Counted from the first letter of the stretch, positions 8,706 to 17,080 are shown. The stretch: DNA of 64,000 nt from Lentzea fradiae (GCF_900100955.1 NZ_FNCC01000001.1:248001-312000), one strand, 5' to 3'. The notes: generated from the sequence alone by a model not told the origin. Numbers and translations: made by a program.

Positions 8706-10315
8706 CCCCGCTCGTCTGGATCACCGGCCTCACCGTCGCCTACCGCCGCGCGCACGACGACGTCGAGGACACCGCACTGGAGTCGGTCTCGCTGGACGTC
8801 CCGGCCGGACAGGTGACCGCGGTCATCGGCGAGTCCGGCTCCGGCAAGAGCACCCTCGCGCACGCCGTCGTGAGGTTGTTGCCGCACAACGGGCACATCA
8901 GGTCCGGCCGGATCGAGCTCGGCGGCGAGGACGTGCTCCTGCGCGGCGACCGGGAGTTCCGGGCGTTGCGCGGCAGGCACATCGGGTTCGTGCCGCAGGA
9001 CCCGGTCGCGTCGCTCAACCCGACCAAGACCGTCGGCGCGCAGCTCAAGGAGGCGTTCAGCCTCGCGAGGTCGCCGCTGTCGCCGCAGGCCGTCGAGGAG
9101 CGGATCCACCAGGACCTGCTCGACGTCGGGTTCGCCGACCCGGCCGCGTTGCTCGCCCGCTACCCGCACGAGCTGTCCGGCGGGATGCGGCAACGCGTGC
9201 TGGTCACCATCGCGTTCTCCCAGCGCCCCCGCCTGGTCATCGCCGACGAACCGACCAGTGCGCTGGACGTGCTGGTGGGCAAGGAGGTCCTGACGGCGAT
9301 CCACGCCGCACGCGTCCGCCACGACACCACGGTCGTGCTGATCACCCACGACCTCGCGGTGGCGAGCCGCAACGCCCAGCACGTGGTCGTGATGGAACGC
9401 GGCGTCGTCGTCGAGACGGGGCCCGTCGAGCAGGTGTTCGCCCACCCCGAGCACCCCTACACCCGGGCCCTGCTGGCCAGCTCCGCGCGCGTGGCCCAGG
9501 GCCGCGTCCTCAGCATCGCCGAGGCCCACCTGCGCCGCGCCGTCCAGCCGGTGCGCGAGACCGGGCAGCCGGTCGTGGAGCTGGAGGCCGTGTCCAAGCG
9601 GTTCGGGACGGCGCGGCGCGGCACGCTGGCCGTCGACGGCGTCTCGCTCACCGTGCCGCGCGGCTCGACGTTCGCGCTCGTCGGCGAGTCCGGCTCGGGG
9701 AAGACCACCACCAGCAGGCTCGTCCTCGGCCTCGAACGCCCGGACGCCGGAAGCGTGCGGGTGCTCGGCCGCTCGGTGCCGGACCTGCGCCGCGGCGAGC
9801 TGCGGGACCTGCGCCGGCGGATGCAGGTGGTCTACCAGAGCCCGTTCGAGTCGTTGAACCCCAGGCTTTCCCTGCGCGGCATCATCAGCGAGCCCCTGGA
9901 CGCGTACCGGATCGGCAGCCGCGCGGAACGTCTGGCCCGCGTGGACGAGCTGCTCGACCTGGTGCGGCTGCCGCGTTCCTACCGCGACCGCAGGCCCACC
10001 GAACTGTCCGGCGGCCAGCGCCAACGGGTGGCCATCGCCCGCGCCCTGGCGTTGCGCCCGGAGCTGCTGGTGCTGGACGAACCGGTGTCCGCCCTCGACG
10101 CGACGGTCCAGGCGAGGGTGCTGGAGCTGCTCACCGAGCTGCAACGCGAGCTGGACCTGACGTACTTCCTGATCACCCACGACCTCGCGGTGGTCTCGGA
10201 CGTCGCCCAGCGGGTGGCGGTCATGCGCGCCGGGCGCATCGTCGAGCACGGCACCACGTCCGACGTGATCCTCACCCCGCACGACGACTACACGCAGGCA
10301 CTGCTGGCCGTCTGA
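8702..10315 (+). CDS. Fused DppD-DppF ABC ATPase
   Basis: A 537-residue protein with two complete ABC domains in tandem. Domain 1 has Walker A GESGSGKST at about residue 44, signature LSGGMRQR and Walker B LVIADEPTSALD. Domain 2 repeats GESGSGKTT at about 333, LSGGQRQR and LLVLDEPVSALD. In many bacteria these are separate DppD and DppF subunits; here they are fused, as is common in actinomycetes. It energises the DppB/DppC channel at the inner face of the membrane. It is the last gene of the four-gene operon and is immediately followed by the convergent OsmC-like gene. Confidence 0.93.
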   Translation: MTPLVWITGLTVAYRRAHDDVEDTALESVSLDVPAGQVTAVIGESGSGKSTLAHAVVRLLPHNGHIRSGRIELGGEDVLLRGDREFRALRGRHIGFVPQDPVASLNPTKTVGAQLKEAFSLARSPLSPQAVEERIHQDLLDVGFADPAALLARYPHELSGGMRQRVLVTIAFSQRPRLVIADEPTSALDVLVGKEVLTAIHAARVRHDTTVVLITHDLAVASRNAQHVVVMERGVVVETGPVEQVFAHPEHPYTRALLASSARVAQGRVLSIAEAHLRRAVQPVRETGQPVVELEAVSKRFGTARRGTLAVDGVSLTVPRGSTFALVGESGSGKTTTSRLVLGLERPDAGSVRVLGRSVPDLRRGELRDLRRRMQVVYQSPFESLNPRLSLRGIISEPLDAYRIGSRAERLARVDELLDLVRLPRSYRDRRPTELSGGQRQRVAIARALALRPELLVLDEPVSALDATVQARVLELLTELQRELDLTYFLITHDLAVVSDVAQRVAVMRAGRIVEHGTTSDVILTPHDDYTQALLAV

Positions 10316-10318
10316 GGC

Positions 10319-10756
10319 TCAAACGGCGGCGGGCACGACCGGGTGGATCTCCACGTCGAGGACGGTCGACACCGCGGGCAGCACCCGGCACCCGCCGCGG
10401 TACTGCTCCAGCAGCTCCTCGACCTCCTGCTCGGTCAGCCCGTCGACCATGACCTCCACCCGCACCCTGCCGACCTTGAGCCGGCCGGGCGTGTACCGCG
10501 ACGTCCGCGCCCGCACGTGCACGGCGCGGGAGTCCGGGTTGTCCACGCCCGGCTCGCCGCCGGTGCGCAGCACGTTGAGGAGGTTGACGACGAGCGCGGA
10601 CACCAGCAGGTCCAGCGGGCCGGGAGCCCGTCCGGGACCACCCGAGGCGACCGAGCCGTCCGCCAGCAGCTCGAAGGCGGGCCCGCGCACGGCGAACCGG
10701 CCGCCGACGTCGGTCGTGCAGCCCGTGATGGCGCTGATGTAGTCGTACCCGCTCAT
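10319..10756 (-). CDS. OsmC-like protein lacking one catalytic cysteine
   Basis: A 145-residue protein. The segment GRAPGPLDLLVSALVVNLLNVLR matches the central OsmC/Ohr helix, where peroxiredoxin members carry the first catalytic Cys; here that helix has no Cys. A Cys remains at YRGGCRVLPAVS, where the second is expected, and another occurs near the N-terminus (ITGCTTD). It therefore has the OsmC fold but may not be a thiol peroxidase. The ATG at 10754-10756 is preceded by a purine-rich AGGAGGGC on the minus strand. The gene is convergent with the ABC operon. Confidence 0.75.
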   Translation of the reverse strand: MSGYDYISAITGCTTDVGGRFAVRGPAFELLADGSVASGGPGRAPGPLDLLVSALVVNLLNVLRTGGEPGVDNPDSRAVHVRARTSRYTPGRLKVGRVRVEVMVDGLTEQEVEELLEQYRGGCRVLPAVSTVLDVEIHPVVPAAV

Positions 10757-10833
10757 CTGCCCTCCTGCCTCGAGACGCTCCCAGTGTGCGCCAGACGGAG
10801 GGCGATTCACGCGGTGTACCGCGATGTGGACGG

Positions 10834-11187
10834 TCAGCGCTTGGCGAGCTCCGCCGCGAAGATCGCGGACGCCTTCTTCAGCACCTCGATCTCCTCCCGC
10901 AGCGTCTCGATGAGCTGCTGCGACGACTCCAGCTCCGACTCCAGCTCCGCGATGCGGGTCAGCAGCCGCTCGCGGGGAGCCTGCCGCAGCTGCGCGGCGC
11001 CGCCGGTGCTGAACATGCCGTCGTCGAGCCGCTTCACCCAGATCCGCAGGGACTGCTCGCCGACGCCGAACTCCTCGGCCACCTCGCGCAGGATCGACCG
11101 GTTGCCGGGCTCGGCCTGGCGGCGCTCCACGGCACGGCGGACAGCGGCGTCGCGCACCTCGTCGCTGTACTTCCGCTCGAACGCCAT
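10834..11187 (-). CDS. Orphan IS3-type transposase OrfA (HTH) protein
   Basis: A 117-residue protein: an N-terminal helix-turn-helix (EVAEEFGVGEQSLRIWVKR, about residues 36-54) of the Tnp_1/IS3 OrfA type, followed by a leucine-zipper-like coiled coil (ELESELESSQQLIETLREEI). The protein looks full length for an OrfA. However, no OrfB integrase, frameshift site or terminal inverted repeats could be seen on either side: the flanking genes are an intact OsmC-like gene and an SDR. It is therefore either the last remnant of an insertion sequence or an OrfA retained as a DNA-binding protein. Confidence 0.7.
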   Translation of the reverse strand: MAFERKYSDEVRDAAVRRAVERRQAEPGNRSILREVAEEFGVGEQSLRIWVKRLDDGMFSTGGAAQLRQAPRERLLTRIAELESELESSQQLIETLREEIEVLKKASAIFAAELAKR

Positions 11188-11455
11188 GACCTGCCCTTCC
11201 GTCCACGGTTCCCGACACAGAGTAACGACTGGCGCGGTGCCGTGGTGACCGGACGTACCGGGCGCGGGCGGAAACTGCCGCTGATGCGTCCACTGTGGAC
11301 TTGGGGCTCCGGGTGGGACGGGGAGTCCCAGGTTGCCGAGTCCGAGGCCGCGCAGGGCCCGTGATGACCCCCGAAACGCCCTTCCGGTCCTCCAGCATTG
11401 AGTCATACCGGAAACGGGACCAAGAGCCCGGACCACAACGGAGAGAAGGAAGACG

Positions 11456-12316
11456 ATGACCTTCCCAGCGGACCGCCCCGCCACCTGGTTCGTCACGGGT
11501 ACCTCGCGCGGCCTCGGACTCGAGCTGGTCAGGCAGCTGCTGGACCGCGGGGACAACGTCGCGGCCACCACCCGCTCCGCGGACCGCCTGCTGTCCGCGC
11601 TGGGGGAGAGCACCGGCACGGAGCGCCTGCTGCCGCTGACCGTCGACCTGCGGGACGAGACGGCCGTCGCCGAGGCCGTCCGGCAGACCACCGAGCGCTT
11701 CGGCGGCCTCGACGTCGTCGTGAACAACGCCGGCTACGGCTTCCTGGCCGCGGTCGAGGAGACCAGCGCCGACGACGTCCGCGACATGCTGGACGTGCAG
11801 GTCGCCGGGGTGTGGAACGTCCTGCGCGCCACGCTGCCGATCCTGCGCGAGCAGCGCGCGGGCCACGTCGTCAACGTGTCGTCCGTGCTGGGCCTGACGT
11901 CGGTCCCCGGCTGGGGCCTGTACTGCGCGGGCAAGTACGCGCTGGAGGGCCTGACCGAGGCGCTCGCCGGTGAGGTCGCCGAGTTCGGCGTCAAGGTCAC
12001 GATCGTCGAGCCGGGCTACTTCCGCACGGACTTCCTGACGACCGACTCGCTCGCGCTGCCGCGGGACACCACGGACGCCTACCCGGCGATCCGCGAGATG
12101 GTCGAGAACCACCTCAAGCTCCAGGGCAGCCAGCTCGGCGACCCGGTGAAGGGCGCGCGGGTCATGATCGAGCGGGTCGTGAGCGGCGAGGGCCCGTTGC
12201 GCCAGATCCTCGGTTCCGACTCGCACGCCTACGCCACCGCCAAGGTCCAGGCGTTGCGGGAGAACCTCGACGCCGCCGCCGGGACCGCCGGCGTCACCGA
12301 CTTCGCGTCCGCCTGA
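11456..12316 (+). CDS. Short-chain dehydrogenase/reductase (classical SDR)
   Basis: A 286-residue classical SDR with every signature visible: cofactor loop TGTSRGLG at 14-21, NNAG at 90-93, catalytic Ser143 in VVNVSS, and YCAGK giving Tyr156 and Lys160. Arg at position 40 after the second beta strand suggests NADPH preference, which is an inference. The length and the C-terminal EPGYFRTDF match the group often annotated as oxidoreductases acting on ketones or aldehydes. A good ribosome-binding site (AGAAGGAAG) precedes the ATG. It is probably co-transcribed with the DJ-1-like gene 26 bp downstream. Confidence 0.9.
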   Translation: MTFPADRPATWFVTGTSRGLGLELVRQLLDRGDNVAATTRSADRLLSALGESTGTERLLPLTVDLRDETAVAEAVRQTTERFGGLDVVVNNAGYGFLAAVEETSADDVRDMLDVQVAGVWNVLRATLPILREQRAGHVVNVSSVLGLTSVPGWGLYCAGKYALEGLTEALAGEVAEFGVKVTIVEPGYFRTDFLTTDSLALPRDTTDAYPAIREMVENHLKLQGSQLGDPVKGARVMIERVVSGEGPLRQILGSDSHAYATAKVQALRENLDAAAGTAGVTDFASA

Positions 12317-12342
12317 CCTTCCACCAGAAACGGGGAACCGTC

Positions 12343-13041
12343 GTGAGCAAGAAGATCCTGATCGTCATGTCCGCGGCCGACACCTGGGAGCGCACGGACG
12401 GGTCGAAGTACCCGACCGGCTACTGGGCCGAGGAGGTCGCCGCACCGCACGAGAAGTTCGCCGAGGCGGGGTTCACCGTCGACTTCGCCTCGCCCGGCGG
12501 GGTGTTGCAGCCGCTCGACCGGCACAGCGCCGACCCGGAGATCGCGGGCCCGGACGCCGCGCACCACGTCGAGCACGCCGAGCGCGCGCTGCGGGAGTTC
12601 GGTCCGCTGTTCAAGCTGGAGGACGTCGACCTCGGCGACTACGCCGCGATCGTCCTGCCCGGCGGCCACGGCCCGGTGGTCGACCTCCACCAGGACGCCG
12701 ACCTCGGCCGCCTGCTCGTCGAGGCCGACGCGCAGGGCAAGGTCATCGGCGCGGTGTGCCACGGACCGGCCGCCCTGCTGTCCGCTGTGGACACGAGCGG
12801 CAGGTGGGTGTTCGAGGGCAGGAAGATGGCCGCCTTCACCGACGAGGAGGAGCAGCTGTTCGGCACCGCCGACAACGCTCCGTGGCTGCTCGCCGGCACG
12901 CTGCGGGAGAAGGGCGCGCTGCACTCGGGCGGACCGGCCTACCAGGCGTACACCGTCCGCGACGGCAACCTGTTCACCGGCCAGAACCCCGCCTCCAGCG
13001 CCCCGATGGCCGAGGCCATGATCGCCGCCCTCGCGGAGTAG
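12343..13041 (+). CDS. DJ-1/PfpI-family protein (Hsp31-like glyoxalase/chaperone type)
   Basis: A 232-residue protein of the type-1 glutamine-amidotransferase-like superfamily, beginning at a GTG. The nucleophile elbow GAVCHGPAALL contains the conserved Cys-His pair, and a Glu is present in the N-terminal EEVAAPHEKFAEAG. Length and the lid segment GSKYPTGYWAEE resemble Hsp31-type members, which can act as glutathione-independent glyoxalases, deglycases or holdases. Pairing with an SDR suggests reactive-carbonyl detoxification; this is inference. The operon ends about 37 bp before the strong inverted repeat of the next unit. Confidence 0.87.
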   Translation: MSKKILIVMSAADTWERTDGSKYPTGYWAEEVAAPHEKFAEAGFTVDFASPGGVLQPLDRHSADPEIAGPDAAHHVEHAERALREFGPLFKLEDVDLGDYAAIVLPGGHGPVVDLHQDADLGRLLVEADAQGKVIGAVCHGPAALLSAVDTSGRWVFEGRKMAAFTDEEEQLFGTADNAPWLLAGTLREKGALHSGGPAYQAYTVRDGNLFTGQNPASSAPMAEAMIAALAE

Positions 13042-13058
13042 CCCCTCTCGAAGACCGC

Positions 13059-13088
13059 TTGACGATGGAGACCACATCCGATTACGTT
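13059..13088 (+). promoter_or_regulatory. Promoter of quinone oxidoreductase-TetR operon
   Basis: A -35 hexamer TTGACG (13059-13064) and a -10 hexamer TACGTT (13083-13088) are separated by 18 bp. The -10 lies inside the left arm of the palindrome at 13071-13120, so a bound repressor would block RNA polymerase. The predicted start site falls about 13095, giving a leader of roughly 30 nt. Confidence 0.6.
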
Positions 13089-13120
13089 CTGATCCGGAAC
13101 GAAACGTAATCGGAGGTGGT
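13071..13120. promoter_or_regulatory. Large palindromic operator, likely for the adjacent TetR
   Basis: ACCACATCCGATTACGTT (13071-13088) and AACGTAATCGGAGGTGGT (13103-13120) are inverted repeats that match at 17 of 18 positions, with a 14-bp centre; the inner 11 bp are perfect. There is no U-tract, so it is not a convincing terminator. Its position over the -10 element of an operon ending in a tetR gene fits an autoregulatory operator. Confidence 0.7.
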
Positions 13121-13125
13121 CGTTC

Positions 13126-14064
13126 GTGCAGGCACTCGTCGTGCAGTCGTCGGGAGAGGTCGAGGTCAACGAGGTCCCGGACCCGGAACCGGGGCCGGGA
13201 CAGGTCCTCGTCGAGACCGAGGTGGCGGGCGCGGGGTTCGTGGACGTGATGCTCCGGCGCGGCCAGTACGCGGGTTCCGCCGCGGGCATGGTGCCGGGCG
13301 TGGAGGTCGTCGGCCGCGTGCGTGCGGCAGGTGCGGACGTCCCGGCTGACCTGGTCGGGCAGCGGGTGCTGGCCCAGCCGTCCCTCGGCGGCTACGCGGA
13401 GCTGGTGGCCGTCGACGCCGGCCGGGTCCTGCCGCTGCCGGAGGACACCGACGCGGCGAGCGCCGTCGCACTGGGCGTGAACGCGCTGGTCGCCGAGGTC
13501 TCGCTGAGCCGGGCGGGCGTGCGGAACGGCACCAGGGTCCTGGTCCGCGGCGCGAGCGGCGGCGTCGGCCTCCTCGCGACCCAGGTCGCGGCGGCCAGGG
13601 GTGCCGAGGTCACCGCGGTCACCTCGTCGGCGGAGAGAGCCGACCGCCTGCGGGCGTTGGGCGCGACGACCGTCGTCGACCGCACCACGGCCACCGTCTC
13701 CGGCGGGCCCTACGACGTGGTGGTCGACCCGGTGGCGGGCCCGGACATGCCGTCGTTCCTGGAGCTGCTCGACGCCAACGGCCACTACGTGGCGTGCGGT
13801 GCCGCCGCCGGGACCCCGCCGGACGCCTTCTTCCACGCCCTGCTGGCGGCCTTCTTCCGGTCGCCGACGCTGATGGCGTTCAGCCTGAGCTCCGTCACGC
13901 AGGACGAGCTTCGCGCGTCGTGGCGGGAGATCACGACGCTGTGGGCGAAGGGCGCGCTCGAACCCGTTGTGGACGAACGCCTGCCCCTGGCCGAGGCCGA
14001 GAAAGCGCTCGTGGCGCTGGAGGCCGGGACGCCGTTCGGCAAGGTGGTGCTGACGTGCGGCTAA
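13126..14064 (+). CDS. NADPH:quinone oxidoreductase-like MDR enzyme
   Basis: A 312-residue zinc-independent medium-chain dehydrogenase/reductase. The N-terminal GroES-like domain includes EVAGAGFVDVMLRRGQY and GVEVVGRV; the Rossmann nucleotide-binding motif is RGASGGVGLLATQVA at about residues 140-154. No structural or catalytic zinc cysteines are present, as expected for QOR/crotonyl-reductase-like members. It probably reduces quinones or enones with NADPH in the cytoplasm. Start GTG at 13126 lies just after the palindromic operator. The tetR gene 21 bp downstream suggests induction by a reactive small molecule. Confidence 0.88.
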   Translation: MQALVVQSSGEVEVNEVPDPEPGPGQVLVETEVAGAGFVDVMLRRGQYAGSAAGMVPGVEVVGRVRAAGADVPADLVGQRVLAQPSLGGYAELVAVDAGRVLPLPEDTDAASAVALGVNALVAEVSLSRAGVRNGTRVLVRGASGGVGLLATQVAAARGAEVTAVTSSAERADRLRALGATTVVDRTTATVSGGPYDVVVDPVAGPDMPSFLELLDANGHYVACGAAAGTPPDAFFHALLAAFFRSPTLMAFSLSSVTQDELRASWREITTLWAKGALEPVVDERLPLAEAEKALVALEAGTPFGKVVLTCG

Positions 14065-14085
14065 GGTGACGCCAGGGAGGGAGCC

Positions 14086-14673
14086 ATGCCACGCCAGCGG
14101 GACGAGCGCATCGACGACTCGGTGCTCACCGCCGTCTCGGCCCTGATGCGCGAGGTCGGCTACGCCGGGCTGACCATGGAGGCCATCGCCACGCGGGCGG
14201 GCACCACCAAACCGGCGGTCCGCCGCCGCTGGCAGACCCGCCAGCAGCTGGTGCTCGCCGCGATGGCCCGCGACCAGGTCGGCCTCGTCGAGCTGGACAC
14301 CGGGTGCCTGCACTGCGACCTCATCGGCCAGCTGGAGGCGCTGCGGATCGGCATGGAGGACCCGGCGATGTACCGGGTCGTCCCCGGCCTGCTGGCCGAC
14401 CTGGTCGACGACCCGGTGCTGCGGCAGGACTTCCTCGACACGGTGTGGGAACCGCGCCGCGCATCCTGTGTCATCGCCCTGCGGAACGCGGAGCAGCGCG
14501 GCGAGATCAAGTTCGACGACGTCGACCTCGTCCTGGACCTCTTCGTCGCGCCGGTCGTGTTCCGCGCGCTGTTCCGCCACGCGCCCTCGGGGCCGGACCT
14601 CTCCGAGCGCGTGGCGCTCGCGGTGCTGGCGGGCATCGGCAACCCCGGCCCGTACCGGTGCGGCCAGGGGTGA
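14086..14673 (+). CDS. TetR/AcrR-family regulator
   Basis: A 195-residue regulator. The N-terminal DNA-binding domain has a canonical HTH, LTMEAIATRAGTTKPAVRRRWQTRQQLVLAA (in two parts, about residues 29-58). The C-terminal domain resembles TetR_C_16-like actinobacterial members (DLVDDPVLRQDFLDTVWEPRR). It follows the quinone oxidoreductase by 21 bp and is preceded by GGAGGGAGCC as a ribosome-binding site. The large palindrome at 13071-13120 is its most likely operator, so the pair would be an autoregulated, ligand-inducible unit. Confidence 0.88.
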   Translation: MPRQRDERIDDSVLTAVSALMREVGYAGLTMEAIATRAGTTKPAVRRRWQTRQQLVLAAMARDQVGLVELDTGCLHCDLIGQLEALRIGMEDPAMYRVVPGLLADLVDDPVLRQDFLDTVWEPRRASCVIALRNAEQRGEIKFDDVDLVLDLFVAPVVFRALFRHAPSGPDLSERVALAVLAGIGNPGPYRCGQG

Positions 14674-14688
14674 GTTCCGGTCCGGCGC

Positions 14689-15039
14689 TCAGACCGCGAT
14701 GGCCAGGACCAGCAGGACCGAGGACACGAGGATCATCGGCACGTACCGGACGAGCTTGCCGAGCGGCTCGCGGATCCGGGTGTGCAGCAGCAGCGACATG
14801 ACCGACTCCAGCACGACCATGACCGCTCCGGCGACCGCGACCGGCCCGAACTTCAGCCCTGCCGCCAAGGCCGCCGCGGCGACGATCTCGAACGCGCCCA
14901 TGACGCGGAACCACGTGTATGACAGGCGCAGCGTCTCCGCGTTGGAGCGGAACACGGCGATTCCGCCGATCCGCAGCGTCCCCGCCACGAACATCAAGAC
15001 GCCGAAGAAGATCGACAGAACGACGAACAACAAGTCCAT
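14689..15039 (-). CDS. DoxX-like small membrane protein
   Basis: A 116-residue protein with four predicted TM segments (about 3-22, 44-62, 66-86 and 97-115). The arrangement and the WFRVMGAFEIVAAAAL segment resemble DoxX-like (PF13564) membrane proteins, whose biochemical role in actinomycetes is mostly unknown. The ATG at 15037-15039 is preceded by a GGAGAAACC-type purine-rich site on the minus strand. It is divergent from the tetR gene at 15123 with only 83 bp between, so control by that TetR is likely. Confidence 0.72.
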   Translation of the reverse strand: MDLLFVVLSIFFGVLMFVAGTLRIGGIAVFRSNAETLRLSYTWFRVMGAFEIVAAAALAAGLKFGPVAVAGAVMVVLESVMSLLLHTRIREPLGKLVRYVPMILVSSVLLVLAIAV

Positions 15040-15122
15040 TGTGGTTTCTCCGCTGAGCTGGATTCTCGTGGTGCCAGCGGAAGGTAGCGATGCGCACCCG
15101 GCGGAATGGCTAAAGTGAGAGC

Positions 15123-15752
15123 ATGGCCGACGGTTTGCCTCACTCCCTGCGGTCGGACGCCCGCGACAACCGGGACCGCATCCTGGAGGCGGCGCGGGAG
15201 CTGTTCTCGGCCGAAGGACTGGACGTGTCGACGCAGCGGATCGCCCGGCACGCCGGAGTGGGCCCGGCGACGCTCTACCGGCGGTTCCCGACCAAGGAGG
15301 CGCTCGTCGCCGAGGCGTTCGCCGAGCAGATGTGGCACTGCGGCACCGTTCTCGACGAGGCGCTCGCCGATCCCGATCCCTGGCGGGGCTTCTGCTCCGT
15401 GATCGTCCGGCTGTTCGAGCTGCACGTCCGCGACCGCGGCTTCACCGCCGCGTTCCTGTCGGCCTACCCCAAGGTGCTGACGCTCGAGAACACCCGCGCG
15501 GAGCTGATGGCGAAGGCCGGTGAGCTGGCCCGCCGGGCGAAGGAGTGCGGGAAGCTCCGTCCCGACTTCGTCCCGCAGGACCTGGTCCTGGTCATCATGG
15601 CCAACAGCGGCATCCGGGCCGCCGAGGCGGACCAGGCCGTGCAGGCGTCGCGTCGGTTCGCGGCACTGGCCATCGAGGGGTTCCGGGCCACCCCCGGTGC
15701 CGCGCCACTCCCGCCCGCCTCCTGGACGCCCAGGCTGACGCCGGCCACCTGA
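15123..15752 (+). CDS. TetR/AcrR-family regulator
   Basis: A 209-residue regulator. Residues 12-60 form the TetR HTH domain (RILEAARELFSAEGLDVSTQ and AGVGPATLYRRFPTKEALV). The C-terminal region (FELHVRDRGFTAAFLSAYP and DLVLVIMANSGI) is the type common in Streptomyces and Pseudonocardiaceae TetRs. It is divergent from the DoxX-like gene, its most likely target. Start ATG at 15123. Confidence 0.87.
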   Translation: MADGLPHSLRSDARDNRDRILEAARELFSAEGLDVSTQRIARHAGVGPATLYRRFPTKEALVAEAFAEQMWHCGTVLDEALADPDPWRGFCSVIVRLFELHVRDRGFTAAFLSAYPKVLTLENTRAELMAKAGELARRAKECGKLRPDFVPQDLVLVIMANSGIRAAEADQAVQASRRFAALAIEGFRATPGAAPLPPASWTPRLTPAT

Positions 15753-15786
15753 CCCACCGGCTCGGCGACCGCGGGCGGACCGTTGA

Positions 15787-15811
15787 CTGACCAAGTGGCC
15801 AATCTGGTCAG
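15787..15811. promoter_or_regulatory. 25-bp operator upstream of FAD monooxygenase (copy 1 of 2)
   Basis: Arms CTGACCA (15787-15793) and TGGTCAG (15805-15811) flank AGTGGCCAATC. The same 25 bp, with one substitution, occurs upstream of the P450 gene at 19053-19077. TGGCCA inside it (15796-15801) is a plausible -35, 17 bp before TACAGT (15819-15824). The predicted start site coincides with the ATG at 15831, implying a leaderless mRNA. Confidence 0.72.
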
Positions 15812-15830
15812 TTGGTTCTACAGTGAGATC

Positions 15831-17072
15831 ATGACACACCTTCGAAACGACCGCCGAGCGCTGGTCGTGGGCCTGGGAATCGCGGGCATGTCCGCGGCCG
15901 TCGCACTGCGCCAAGCCGGTTGGACGCCGCTCATCGTCGAGAAAGCACCAGGTCGCAGACGTGGCGGCTACTTCATCGGCCTGTTCGGCGTCGGCCGCAA
16001 CGCCGCCGGGCGGCTGGGGGTGACGGGCGGGCTGGAGGACCGTTCCCCCGCGAACGCCGCGAGCTTCGAGATCGACCGCAACGGCGTCAAGCGGCCCAGC
16101 CCCGGGTTCGCGGACCAGCCGGGCAGCCCGGCCCTCATGCTGCGCGGCGACGCGGAGGAGGTGCTCTTCTCCGCTCTCGCGGACGACATCGAGGTCCGCT
16201 TCTCGACCACCCCCGTCGCCATCCGCCAGGACGACGACGGTGCCGAGGTCACCTTGCGCGACACGGCGGACGGCTCCGAGAGCGTCGAGCGGTTCGACCT
16301 GGTCGTCGGCGCGGACGGCCTGCGCTCCACCGTCCGCAAGCTCGTCTTCGGGCCGGACGGCGACTACCTGAAGCGCCTCGACTACATGATCGCGGCCTTC
16401 CACCTGCCCGGCGACCTGCCGGGGGTCGCCGAGGGGGAGGCGGTGACGCTGGCCGAACCCGGCCGCTCCTTCTGGGTGTTCCCGTTCGCCGGCAAGCCCA
16501 GCTCGGTGCTCTTCTCCTACCGCACGGACGACGTCGACGCCGAGTTCACGGCACCGCCGGCGCAGCGCATCCGCGCGGCCTATGGACCGGAACCGCTGGG
16601 AGCGGTCATGGAACACGCGGTCCGCGCACTGGAGACGGCGGACGAGTACCTGTTCGACTCCGTCGAGCAGGTGCACCTCGACTCGTGGCACCGGGGCCGG
16701 GTCGTCCTGGTCGGCGACGCGGCGTGGTGCACCACCCTGTACTCCGGAATGGGCGCGTCGAACGGCATCGCCGGCGCGGAGCTGCTCGGGACCATGCTCT
16801 CCCGCCACCCCGAGGACCTCGAACTGGCGTTGGGCCAGTGGGAACGGACCGTGCGCCCGTTCGTCAGCTACTTCGCGGAGTTCGCGAACCGCGGGCGAAT
16901 CCTGTTCACGCCCGCCAACCGTCGCGAGTACTTCGGCAGGAAGGCGTTGATGCGCGTCGTGGGCTCACCGGTGGCCTCGGTGGCGCAACGCCTGCTCGGC
17001 GCGGACCAGAAGAACTTCCGGCTGCGCAACGCGGATCTCGAAGCCGCGTACCACCTCCTCGCGGAGAAGTGA
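15831..17072 (+). CDS. FAD-dependent monooxygenase
   Basis: A 413-residue flavoprotein of the PHBH/FAD_binding_3 fold. The start at ATG 15831 is chosen because the upstream in-frame codons overlap the operator, and it puts the dinucleotide-binding motif VVGLGIAGMSAAVALRQAG at residues 12-30. The second signature is VVGADGLRSTVR (about 160), and the FAD-ribityl motif GDAAWCTTLYSGMGA follows at about 300. Such enzymes hydroxylate aromatics, polyketides or antibiotics. A convergent tetR gene ends 8 bp away, and an almost identical operator lies in front of a P450, so the two oxygenases may form one regulon. Confidence 0.9.
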   Translation: MTHLRNDRRALVVGLGIAGMSAAVALRQAGWTPLIVEKAPGRRRGGYFIGLFGVGRNAAGRLGVTGGLEDRSPANAASFEIDRNGVKRPSPGFADQPGSPALMLRGDAEEVLFSALADDIEVRFSTTPVAIRQDDDGAEVTLRDTADGSESVERFDLVVGADGLRSTVRKLVFGPDGDYLKRLDYMIAAFHLPGDLPGVAEGEAVTLAEPGRSFWVFPFAGKPSSVLFSYRTDDVDAEFTAPPAQRIRAAYGPEPLGAVMEHAVRALETADEYLFDSVEQVHLDSWHRGRVVLVGDAAWCTTLYSGMGASNGIAGAELLGTMLSRHPEDLELALGQWERTVRPFVSYFAEFANRGRILFTPANRREYFGRKALMRVVGSPVASVAQRLLGADQKNFRLRNADLEAAYHLLAEK

Positions 17073-17080
17073 CCCCGCGG

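Noticed and set aside
11200-11455. Region upstream of the SDR as part of an insertion sequence with the orphan OrfA
   Set aside because: No terminal inverted repeats, target duplication or integrase fragments were found on either side.
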